Virus record (IMG/VR): IMGVR_UViG_3300031746_002943
Location: 1 to 40,751 of that record
Direction: 5' to 3' (one strand)
DNA from: a virus
DNA: 40,751 nucleotides
Shown here: in pieces, positions 7,109 to 12,450 of the stretch
Layout of the letters: each line of letters opens with the position of its first letter
How positions within the stretch are numbered: the first letter of the stretch is position 1
Made by a program: the position numbers and the translations under genes
Notes under the pieces: model-generated
What the model was told of the DNA's origin: nothing
The model's database searches: none
The model's input: the letters and a program-made list of their open reading frames with translations, nothing else

Positions 7109-8062
7109 TCACTTTGCAACTCCTTTTCTTTTAGCAACTTGCTCTTTATTTTCTTTTTGCATAGCTTCTTCGTTCTGCTCTACCAAAGAGGCAACTTTCT
7201 TTTCCAGGAAATCAATCACCTTTTGGATTTGCTCACCTGACATATCGTCAAAACTATCCACATCAGCCTTGGCGAGCCATTTATTCACGGTTTCTTCGTC
7301 CACTTTGACAACGCCTATCAACTTATTGGCGCGGGCAATCTGTTCTTCGGTTGCCATTATAATAGGCGTTACTTCCTTCTCAATAATCTCCTTGCCATAG
7401 AATTTGCAGAAGTTTTCGTAAGACCAGACAAAATCAGCAGGGAATTTATTTTTACCTATCTCCGCGCGTTCTTTGATAGTTTTAGCGATTAATTCACCGT
7501 TTTTGCGTTCTACTTGAAAAACCAAATCAAAAAGGTAATCGTCGCCGCGCATACTATCAAAAGTTACGCCTATCTTGCTAAAACCCGAACCATAGACATC
7601 CTTTTGGTGCGAGGTTACAATTACATTCATATCCAGGGCAAGCATTAAACGTTGTAAACCCTTAAAATCGCCTTTTACTTTGCCCCAATAGCGCATACCA
7701 AAATCCTGGACTTCGCCTTCTTTATCGGACTTGGCATACTTCTCAAATACCCGCGTCCACTTCTCCTGGGTATTGTTGTAAATCTGCGTGATTGGGTCAA
7801 TGATAAGAGTTTTGTAAGTGTGCTTCGTAATCGCCAATTCCTTCAACTCTTCTTTGACCTCATCAACATTGAGTGTCTGCAATACCGCCGATTTTGCTTT
7901 TCTGACGGTATCAGCGTAAAAATCAGTTCCACGTTCAGTGTCAATAATATAAGCATTGGGAAACTGAATAACGCCGGTAGTTTTACCTACACCGGCAGGG
8001 CCGTATACTAACATCTTTAACCGCTTCTCTTTTACTTCTGGTGTTTTCGCTTTTAGTGCCAT
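7109..8062 (-). CDS. Sak4-like phage recombination ATPase (AAA_24)
   Basis: A 317-residue P-loop ATPase. Walker A is YGPAGVGKTTGVIQF near residue 20, IIDTERGTDFY follows, Walker B is TLIIDPITQIY, and a sensor-like VIVTSHQKD strand comes later. The C-terminal part is charged and coiled. This is the phage nucleotide-binding (AAA_24) family, which includes Sak4-type RecA-core single-strand annealing proteins. With the DUF669 protein just downstream it probably forms the phage recombination module acting on single-stranded DNA. The start is supported by AGGAAAAG just before the ATG. Confidence 0.82.
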   Translation of the reverse strand: MALKAKTPEVKEKRLKMLVYGPAGVGKTTGVIQFPNAYIIDTERGTDFYADTVRKAKSAVLQTLNVDEVKEELKELAITKHTYKTLIIDPITQIYNNTQEKWTRVFEKYAKSDKEGEVQDFGMRYWGKVKGDFKGLQRLMLALDMNVIVTSHQKDVYGSGFSKIGVTFDSMRGDDYLFDLVFQVERKNGELIAKTIKERAEIGKNKFPADFVWSYENFCKFYGKEIIEKEVTPIIMATEEQIARANKLIGVVKVDEETVNKWLAKADVDSFDDMSGEQIQKVIDFLEKKVASLVEQNEEAMQKENKEQVAKRKGVAK

Positions 8063-8071
8063 CTTTTCCTT

Positions 8072-8227
8072 TCAGCACCCCACATCAACTAATGAAATGG
8101 GGATTACTTTTTTGTAATTTCCTTTTTTAAACCTAACCAGCAAATAAGGACATCGCCGAATTAAGCAGTTTTTATTTGCCTTTGATAAAGTTACTATCTT
8201 GCCCTGGGAACATTGATAACGCCCGAT
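8072..8227 (-). CDS. Cys-containing small protein, possibly non-AUG start (51 aa)
   Basis: An open frame of 51 codons: GRYQCSQGKIVTLSKANKN, then CLIRRCPYLLVRFKKG, ending LVDVGC. It reads like the small zinc-binding proteins of phages. There is no ATG, GTG or TTG at its head. An AGGAGG sits 6 nt before an ATC codon (8227-8225), so ATC would be the start, or a base is missing in the assembly. It ends just before the Shine-Dalgarno of the ATPase gene. Confidence 0.4.
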   Translation of the reverse strand: MGRYQCSQGKIVTLSKANKNCLIRRCPYLLVRFKKGNYKKVIPISLVDVGC

Positions 8228-8228
8228 T

Positions 8229-8468
8229 TTACACCTCCTTTCTTTTTAAGATTTTTTGACATTCTTCTACTTGTTCCTTTAAAAATTCTACTATTTCAGC
8301 AATATGCTTCAGGGGATTTGTCCATTTATCCTCGCCACAATAGACACAGACACGGTCATTAATTTCATAATTTGGACAATCTGTTACATAACCATTGCAA
8401 CTTTCTTCGTGAAGGATACAGGCAATTTCATCTTTACAATGCTTGCATTGATAAATGTATGCAATCAT
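8229..8468 (-). CDS. Zinc-ribbon-like small protein (79 aa)
   Basis: Two Cys pairs (YQCKHC near residue 8 and CVYC near residue 41), plus further Cys in between (ESCNGYVTDCP), suggest a zinc-binding fold. A helical C-terminus (HIAEIVEFLKEQVEECQ) follows. ATG 8468 overlaps the stop of the preceding gene. One of a run of Cys-rich small early genes; function unknown. Confidence 0.68.
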   Translation of the reverse strand: MIAYIYQCKHCKDEIACILHEESCNGYVTDCPNYEINDRVCVYCGEDKWTNPLKHIAEIVEFLKEQVEECQKILKRKEV

Positions 8469-8647
8469 TAATCACCCCCTTCTTGTGCTTCCATTTTTTG
8501 AAACTCATTTCGTTCATCAAATTTTGTTACCCTTTCGTGATAAATTAAATCTTCCCTCTCCTTCAATATCTCCAATGCCTTCTTTAGCCAATCCTGGCGA
8601 TAGATAGCGCACCAGAAGAGATTTGAGATTTCGTGGGGGTGTATCAT
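8468..8647 (-). CDS. Small helical protein (59 aa)
   Basis: Starts at ATG 8647, whose ATGA overlaps the stop of the Cys-rich 46-residue gene; a TTG at 8686 in the same frame lies inside that gene and is unlikely to be the start. The sequence is helical and charged: DWLKKALEILKERED and HERVTKFDERNEFQ. Function unknown. Confidence 0.6.
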   Translation of the reverse strand: MIHPHEISNLFWCAIYRQDWLKKALEILKEREDLIYHERVTKFDERNEFQKMEAQEGGD

Positions 8648-8784
8648 CGAAAGAGTCTCGCCGGTATTACTTTTGTAAGATTGCAATCATCGCAACATCT
8701 ACCTTTTTTAATAGGTTCTGCGTTGTTGCCCCTTGCCCAAGTTCCCTTTGCCTTAATTTTTTTGTGGCATAGACAACATTTCAT
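8644..8784 (-). CDS. Cys-rich zinc-finger-like phage protein (46 aa)
   Basis: MKCCLCHKKIKAKGTWARG followed by KKGRCCDDCNLTKVIPARLF. It has the CC-x-C and CCDDCN-x3-VIPARL pattern of a very common small phage zinc protein, usually of unknown function. AAGGAGAT stands 8 nt before ATG 8784, a strong start. The stop overlaps the ATG of the next gene. Confidence 0.75.
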   Translation of the reverse strand: MKCCLCHKKIKAKGTWARGNNAEPIKKGRCCDDCNLTKVIPARLFR

Positions 8785-8809
8785 CTGCTCATCTCCTTGT
8801 AGAGTTTGA

Positions 8810-8971
8810 TTATCGCCAATTTCTTGCTTTTTGCCCAGTTTCTAAATCAGTTACTTCAAAATATTCAGTGTCCATAGCCCAACGGTTTAATTCTAATTGC
8901 AAGCTATCTGCATCCATTGCAAAATGATGCCCTCTTTTACCCCAACTAATCTTTACTTTTATTTCGTTCAT
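8810..8971 (-). CDS. Small hypothetical protein (53 aa)
   Basis: Starts at ATG 8971, inside the end of the lysin gene, with GAGG 8 nt upstream. It begins MNEIKVKISWGKRGHHFAMD and continues with DTEYFEVTDLETGQKAR. A compact beta-rich sequence, not recognised. The ribosome site and position between coupled genes support it. Confidence 0.6.
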   Translation of the reverse strand: MNEIKVKISWGKRGHHFAMDADSLQLELNRWAMDTEYFEVTDLETGQKARNWR

Positions 8972-9332
8972 AAAAATACCTCACATTCTTTATCCAATTT
9001 TGATTTAATGGGTGTGCGTTTGGTGGACAATACCTACTTCCTAAAAACACGATAAAATCTCCACCTTTAAAATCTCGGAGCGCATGATTGATTGTATTGA
9101 TGCACGCTTGTCTCGGCGTAGTATGATTATACTTTGCCAAGATACCGTATGGATGGCTTGTCTTTGCCCCACCTTCCGCCAGGTAGATAGAATCGGCAAG
9201 TTTAGGGATATCAACTTCCTGAGCGTGTGCCTTGCCGATGAAAAATACGAGAAAACATAGCACAATTACTATCATAAGCATAATCAGCATAGCCCATACT
9301 TCGGTGTTGGGTGGTTCAGGGTTATAATTCAT
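8946..9332 (-). CDS. Signal-anchored lysin-like (lytic transglycosylase-type) protein
   Basis: A 128-residue protein with an N-terminal hydrophobic helix (MLIMLMIVIVLCFLVFFIG) ending AHAQE, either a signal-arrest anchor or a cleaved signal peptide. A small domain follows: LADSIYLAEGGAKTSHPYGIL, ACINTINHALRDF, GSRYCPPNAHPLNQNW. The Glu in YLAEGGAK, followed by the YGIL block, is the lysozyme/transglycosylase-like catalytic region of small phage muramidases. It should act in the periplasm on peptidoglycan as the endolysin. ATG 9332 has a perfect GGAGG 5 nt upstream; an extended frame from ATG 9467 also has GGAG but spans a structured leader. Confidence 0.7.
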   Translation of the reverse strand: MNYNPEPPNTEVWAMLIMLMIVIVLCFLVFFIGKAHAQEVDIPKLADSIYLAEGGAKTSHPYGILAKYNHTTPRQACINTINHALRDFKGGDFIVFLGSRYCPPNAHPLNQNWIKNVRYFYERNKSKD

Positions 9333-9342
9333 AGATGCCTCC

Positions 9343-9424
9343 AAAAAAAAGCGCCCAGATTCTTTCAGGCCTGCGGATTTTATCGTTAGGCTGTCGCGGC
9401 TCGCGCCTTTGACAATCTGGGGCT
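9343..9424 (-). promoter_or_regulatory. Structured leader before the lysin gene (possible attenuator)
   Basis: Plus-strand arms gcgcccagatt (9351-9361) and aatctggggct (9414-9424) are complementary, with one bulged base, and enclose about 52 nt that can fold further (GGCGCGAGCCGCG). In the minus-strand RNA the structure is followed by eight U (9350-9343) and then directly by the GGAGG of the lysin gene. This layout suits an intrinsic terminator or attenuator limiting lysin expression. Confidence 0.4.
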
Positions 9425-9530
9425 TAGTAAATAAAAAAACCGCTTTTACTTCTGAAAGATTAGTCATATTTTTACTCCAAAATTTTCATTTACTTTTTTT
9501 AAATCCGTGATATTATCAGGTAATATCTAC

Positions 9531-9578
9531 GATCAAAATAAAAAACCCTAACCGATTTTTTCAAACCGATTAGGGTTT
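9531..9578 (-). terminator. Rho-independent terminator (minus strand)
   Basis: On the minus strand, AAACCCTAATCG and CGGTTAGGGTTT form a 12-bp stem with one G-U pair. A loop of GTTTGAAAAAAT separates them and TTTATTTT follows. It lies after the promoter at 9699-9726, closing a short transcription unit and separating the control region from the lysin operon. Confidence 0.85.
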
Positions 9579-9692
9579 CTAAATCTTACCTAATTAGAAT
9601 TAAATCCCGTCTACATAGCCCATATTATAGGAAGCTATTGGTAGGCGAGGCGAAAGCCCCAATCGGTGGGTATTTTGACTTGCTCAAAGAAC
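9531..9692 (-). ncRNA. Candidate ~160-nt noncoding RNA between a consensus promoter and an intrinsic terminator
   Basis: A near-consensus promoter (9699-9726) fires into a stretch with no convincing gene and ends at a strong minus-strand terminator (9543-9578). The RNA would begin near 9692. It contains a hairpin GGGGC-TTTC-GCCTC flanked by ATTGG/CCAAT arms. A 19-codon frame starting at the predicted 5' end has no ribosome site. A regulatory or antisense RNA is the simplest reading. A decayed small gene remains possible. Confidence 0.45.
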
Positions 9693-9698
9693 ATCTTA

Positions 9699-9726
9699 AT
9701 TATAAACCTGAAACTTATTTTGTCAA
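9699..9726 (-). promoter_or_regulatory. Consensus sigma70-type promoter (minus strand)
   Basis: TTGACA (9726-9721), 16-nt spacer, TATAAT (9704-9699) on the minus strand: both hexamers match consensus perfectly. It lies at the end of the 139-residue RHH-like gene and reads toward the terminator 120 nt away, so its product is a short RNA unless termination is bypassed into the lysin and recombination operon. Confidence 0.8.
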
Positions 9727-9729
9727 GTA

Positions 9730-10149
9730 TTATTTCGTACAACCTGCCCGATATTCTTCTTTTTTTCTTTTCCAATATATCCACAGTGACGGTTTAGTTA
9801 AGCCGCCCTTGAAACCCTCAAAACGCTTGGGCGGGTCCAAATAACTGGCTCTTGGCAGATGATAGACATATTTTCTCTTGAATCCATACCAAGCCCACCA
9901 GAGTTGAGTTTTTAGGCTAGGCTTAGTAACCGTACCCTTATTTAACGCCTTAAATTCGGCCTCTGTGGGTATGCGCTCATCCATCAAAGCGCGTTCTAAT
10001 ATTTCCCTTATAAACGGACTTTTTCGGCCCAGATACCTTGTATTTTTGCTCGTTTTCACGCAGATTTTACGGTAAAGGTCTTTGGGAATATTGAGTGTAT
10101 ACTTGATAATCATATCATCGGCAATCTCGTTAATTTCTCTGCTACTCAC
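9730..10149 (-). CDS. Ribbon-helix-helix-like protein (139 aa)
   Basis: The N-terminal segment IIKYTLNIPKDLYRKICVK followed by SPFIREILERAL has the strand-helix-helix layout of MetJ/Arc-type DNA-binding proteins. The C-terminal half is basic and aromatic (WWAWYGFKRKYVYHLP) and not recognised. It is read from GTG 10149 (AGGAAA upstream), or ATG 10113. It follows a 54-residue RHH gene under one promoter, so the pair may be the control cassette. Function inferred. Confidence 0.55.
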   Translation of the reverse strand: MSSREINEIADDMIIKYTLNIPKDLYRKICVKTSKNTRYLGRKSPFIREILERALMDERIPTEAEFKALNKGTVTKPSLKTQLWWAWYGFKRKYVYHLPRASYLDPPKRFEGFKGGLTKPSLWIYWKRKKEEYRAGCTK

Positions 10150-10183
10150 CTAACTTTCCTTTCCCCTCCTGCTTAAAGCGACC

Positions 10184-10348
10184 CTACTTTTCTGCTTTTA
10201 TGCAATTCTTTTTCAGGCATTTTTCTATTGCTTTGCGCCCATAAGTCCCTTCATTCATCTGAATATGCTGGCAAACATCTTGGAGCCTTAGCATTGTTTG
10301 CTTATTCAACCTTACCATTAGTTGCTCAGTAAAAATCTTTACTCTCAT
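10184..10348 (-). CDS. Arc/MetJ-type ribbon-helix-helix regulator (54 aa)
   Basis: A short basic protein MRVKIFTEQLMVRLNKQTM followed by LRLQDVCQHIQMNEGTYGRK and AIEKCLKK: a beta strand and two helices in the size and order of RHH repressors. ATG 10348 is used because GGGGG stands just upstream and a consensus promoter lies right before it; an in-frame extension to 10432 would place the promoter inside the gene. GTTAC direct repeats around the promoter suggest autoregulation. Confidence 0.68.
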   Translation of the reverse strand: MRVKIFTEQLMVRLNKQTMLRLQDVCQHIQMNEGTYGRKAIEKCLKKNCIKAEK

Positions 10349-10349
10349 A

Positions 10350-10398
10350 GTTACCCCCTGGTTACTTTGTAGTATACAGGAAGTTACTCGCTTGTCAA
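10350..10398 (-). promoter_or_regulatory. Sigma70-type promoter with candidate RHH operator repeats
   Basis: Minus strand TTGACA (10398-10393), 16-nt spacer, TATACT (10376-10371). Plus-strand GTTAC recurs at 10350, 10361 and 10383, that is, 11 and 22 bp apart and on one helix face. RHH dimers commonly bind tandem direct or inverted 5-7 bp half sites. The site is just upstream of an RHH gene. Confidence 0.7.
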
Positions 10399-10526
10399 CT
10401 AAAATCTTTCCCCTGTAACCGCTTACTTTCACTCTCCGTCGGGAAAGGGGTAATGGTTTAGTATGGCTAAGGTAAAAATAATTTAACCTGGGGCTTCCTA
10501 CACGGACTTTTACTGCGGACTCCCTA

Positions 10527-10554
10527 AGTGTAACATATTTTATGGGGATTACAA
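10527..10554 (-). promoter_or_regulatory. Possible second promoter upstream of the RHH gene
   Basis: TTGTAA (10554-10549), 16-nt spacer, TACACT (10532-10527) on the minus strand, just past the end of the DUF1064 gene. A weaker match than the promoter at 10371-10398. Between the two promoters (about 10400-10520) I see no gene. Confidence 0.4.
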
Positions 10555-10558
10555 GGGG

Positions 10559-10873
10559 CTATTTTATAAGGATTAATTCAAAGGTAGGATAAAAATACTG
10601 GAAACACTTCATTTTGAGTTTGAAGTCTTTGGTCATTACGCCTTTTACATCTTCTACTCTTTGCCTATCATCTACAATATAGGAAAAATCCGCCTTGTAG
10701 AAAAACCCCATAGGGAAGTCAAAGCGCGGTTGAAGCTTAAGGTCTTTTATCTCTCCGGCCTTTTCTAAGAGTTTTAAATCCCGATACCGCGCCGCTTCCC
10801 GTTTAGAGGCAAAGCGGATATTACCTATATATGTAGGTTTATTGCGATACTTGTTGTAGCGGGTAAACCTCAT
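10559..10873 (-). CDS. DUF1064-like phage nuclease (PD-(D/E)XK type)
   Basis: A 104-residue protein with the DUF1064 order: YNKYRNKPTYIGNIRFASKR (recognition of self-folded N-terminus), EAARYRDLKLLEKAGEI, LQPRFDF, FYKADFSYI, VEDVKGVMTKDFKLKMK. The Asp in KADFSY and EDVK fit a PD-(D/E)XK active site. DUF1064 proteins are small phage nucleases thought to process DNA branches or packaging intermediates. ATG 10873 overlaps the preceding stop, with AAGGATA just upstream. Confidence 0.82.
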   Translation of the reverse strand: MRFTRYNKYRNKPTYIGNIRFASKREAARYRDLKLLEKAGEIKDLKLQPRFDFPMGFFYKADFSYIVDDRQRVEDVKGVMTKDFKLKMKCFQYFYPTFELILIK

Positions 10874-11208
10874 TATCCTTGTTGCGCCTTTTCCCAAATC
10901 CCCAGGGCAGTTTCCCTTATCCAGTTTAATTCTCTTTCTTTTAATTGCTCTACCTCATCTTTGGCTTTCAGAATCATATAGTCCTTAAATGCTTTCTGTT
11001 TAGCTTCAGTAGTGGGTAGCCCTTGTTTTGCGACATATCCGATTGCCTCAATAAATAAATCCTTTAAGCTTAGCCATATTTGATTAGCGGCTTCGCTTAA
11101 AATTGCCTGAGCAAGAGGTCTGGCTAAATCCCACAACTTAGCGATAAGCGCCTTTGCTTTATCAAATAACCCTTGAATCCAGTTACCTATATTACTGAAT
11201 GGCCACAT
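10873..11208 (-). CDS. Hypothetical helical protein (111 aa)
   Basis: A helical, Trp-rich N-terminus (MWPFSNIGNWIQGLFDKAK) leads into ALIAKLWDLARPLAQAIL and a charged coiled C-terminus. It might bind a membrane surface through an amphipathic helix. Start ATG 11208 has AGGTGG upstream (a GTG at 11217 is the alternative). It lies in the cluster of small late genes that probably includes lysis functions; not recognised. Confidence 0.6.
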   Translation of the reverse strand: MWPFSNIGNWIQGLFDKAKALIAKLWDLARPLAQAILSEAANQIWLSLKDLFIEAIGYVAKQGLPTTEAKQKAFKDYMILKAKDEVEQLKERELNWIRETALGIWEKAQQG

Positions 11209-11209
11209 T

Positions 11210-11368
11210 TTAACCACCTTTCTTTTTTTGAAAATCTTTTCTAATATCTTCTATCGTAACCGGCTTGTAGTTTACCTTTGCCGGCGGTAAGTCTTTCTCC
11301 CCGGGCCAGCCTTTCCGGATTGTAATGCTAAAGCCCCTAAATATCCTTTTTAGCCAAATCCAGGACAT
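11210..11368 (-). CDS. Small basic protein (52 aa)
   Basis: Starts at ATG 11368 inside the end of the holin-like gene (GGGGGCTAAAA upstream): MSWIWLKRIFRGFSITIRKG, then DLPPAKVNYKPVTIEDIRK. A short amphipathic Trp/Arg N-terminus precedes a conserved-looking acidic/basic tail. The frame is uninterrupted up to the next gene. Unknown function. Confidence 0.55.
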   Translation of the reverse strand: MSWIWLKRIFRGFSITIRKGWPGEKDLPPAKVNYKPVTIEDIRKDFQKKKGG

Positions 11369-11666
11369 TTTTAGCCCCCGAGCTGATTTTAAAGTCCGGC
11401 AACTTACCGGCTACTTTATCCACGATTGCGGAGATCACCATACGGCTTAAAAAGCCTAGTTTTAGCGTACCCTGCTCTTCTAGTAAGGCAATCGCTCGCA
11501 TTACAAGCATCTTTCTATCTTGACGGTCAATAAGTCCATCCTGGGCCCTCTTTTCGGCTTCCTGAACTAGAGGTTCGGCTATCTTGTCTAACCTAGCAAC
11601 CCATTTCCGTATAAAGAGCCATGCCGCCAGAATAGTCCCTAATGTTGCGCCATATTGGATATTCAT
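11337..11666 (-). CDS. Holin-like membrane protein (109 aa)
   Basis: One hydrophobic N-terminal segment (YGATLGTILAAWLFI) is followed by a long charged helical cytoplasmic region (WVARLDKIAEPLVQEAEKR) and a small C-terminal domain (LSRMVISAIVDKVAGKLPDF). The arrangement resembles LLH-type phage holins, with one membrane helix near the N-terminus. ATG 11666 has AAGGAGG upstream; the frame extended to 11702 belongs to the zinc-ribbon gene. Assignment is tentative. Confidence 0.45.
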   Translation of the reverse strand: MNIQYGATLGTILAAWLFIRKWVARLDKIAEPLVQEAEKRAQDGLIDRQDRKMLVMRAIALLEEQGTLKLGFLSRMVISAIVDKVAGKLPDFKISSGAKNVLDLAKKDI

Positions 11667-11812
11667 TTTAACCTCCTTATCACCGTACCACATTCCTTGC
11701 ATACCCAGCCATGCTTAGTTTTTTGCATAACTGTATGAACTCGACAGGTAACACAAATCAAATCCCCCCGCCATTTATTGCCATTTTGGTCTTTCTTCTC
11801 TGATAATCTCAT
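11663..11812 (-). CDS. Zinc-ribbon protein (49 aa)
   Basis: Two CxxC knuckles, CVTC (residues 20-23) and CKEC (38-41), are separated by a short basic loop (RVHTVMQKTKHGWV): a classic small zinc ribbon. The reading starts at ATG 11812 inside the preceding gene; a TTG nearer the first knuckle, after a G-rich stretch, is the alternative. Its stop overlaps the ATG of the holin-like gene. Confidence 0.6.
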   Translation of the reverse strand: MRLSEKKDQNGNKWRGDLICVTCRVHTVMQKTKHGWVCKECGTVIRRLK

Positions 11813-11966
11813 CTTCGGCTTGTAGGTAATCATCTTTTTCGGTTATCGGTATTTCCTTGCCTTCGTTATCTATGGTTATAAACATCTGATTTTCTTCTCT
11901 ATATAAGTATTTCTCATAGGCTAATTGTTTTATCCTGTCCTCTAACGATTGAGGTTTATTTTCCAT
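11775..11966 (-). CDS. Small acidic hypothetical protein (63 aa)
   Basis: Highly charged and helical (SLEDRIKQLAYEKYLYREEN), with no membrane segment or motif. Overlaps the preceding gene by 11 bp. Not recognised. Confidence 0.55.
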   Translation of the reverse strand: MENKPQSLEDRIKQLAYEKYLYREENQMFITIDNEGKEIPITEKDDYLQAEDEIIREERPKWQ

Positions 11967-12141
11967 TCTTTAGAAAATCCTTGAAATCATCAAACCGCTT
12001 ATCAATATGCCCCTTCAAATCCTCAATTCTCTGATTAAGGGCATCTTTAATCGGTTCATGTTTTTCGACACAATCTGAGTGTTTTACATATTGCCCGTTA
12101 CTTCCAGATAGTTTTATCTCGATCCCAAAAGGTAATTTCAC
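11956..12141 (-). CDS. Small hypothetical protein (61 aa)
   Basis: FGIEIKLSGSNGQYVKHSDC at the N-terminus, then a coiled-coil-like helix (IKDALNQRIEDLKGHIDKRF). The start lies 6 bp after the previous gene. The pattern suggests a short coiled-coil virion or accessory protein; no function recognised. Confidence 0.55.
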   Translation of the reverse strand: MKLPFGIEIKLSGSNGQYVKHSDCVEKHEPIKDALNQRIEDLKGHIDKRFDDFKDFLKNGK

Positions 12142-12147
12142 TCAACT

Positions 12148-12348
12148 TCACCGCCCTTCAATTACCGCTTCCAACATCTTACAGAATAATCTTCTCCTGC
12201 CACGATTTCTCAATAACGTCAACAAAAACTTGGCGTTTCCTAAAGACATTATAACCGTTCCTGTTTCCGGTGTGTGCATCCAAACCTTGTTGTTCTCGTC
12301 GTCCCATAAAACTTGAATACCATTGTCTGTTATCTTCCATGGGAACAT
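12148..12348 (-). CDS. Small hypothetical protein (66 aa)
   Basis: MFPWKITDNGIQVLWDDENN followed by a hydrophobic stretch (GNAKFLLTLLRNRG) and a basic tail. It follows a 32-residue membrane peptide gene by 3 bp without its own clear ribosome site, so translation is probably coupled. Not recognised. Confidence 0.5.
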   Translation of the reverse strand: MFPWKITDNGIQVLWDDENNKVWMHTPETGTVIMSLGNAKFLLTLLRNRGRRRLFCKMLEAVIEGR

Positions 12349-12351
12349 TTA

Positions 12352-12450
12352 TCATTTATGTTTTTCTGCATAATCCATCCCCATCACAAACCCCGCGGCG
12401 AATATCAAAACTGCCACAACTATTCCAGTTAAAATCTCGGAGATGTCCAT
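12352..12450 (-). CDS. Small membrane peptide (32 aa), possible lysis accessory
   Basis: ATG 12450 follows the stop of the beta-helix gene immediately. MDISEILTGIVVAVLIFAAG continues with FVMGMDYAEKHK: one transmembrane helix with small residues (G, A) and a short charged tail. The size and composition would suit a pinholin-like or other phage membrane peptide, but no homologue is recognised. Confidence 0.5.
   Translation of the reverse strand: MDISEILTGIVVAVLIFAAGFVMGMDYAEKHK

Noticed and set aside
9638-9844. Plus-strand open frame (68 aa)
   Set aside because: Antisense to the RHH-like gene and a consensus promoter; no ribosome site and no recognisable sequence.
10348-10432. N-terminal extension of the RHH gene to 10432
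   Set aside because: A consensus promoter lies within it and a good ribosome site precedes ATG 10348.
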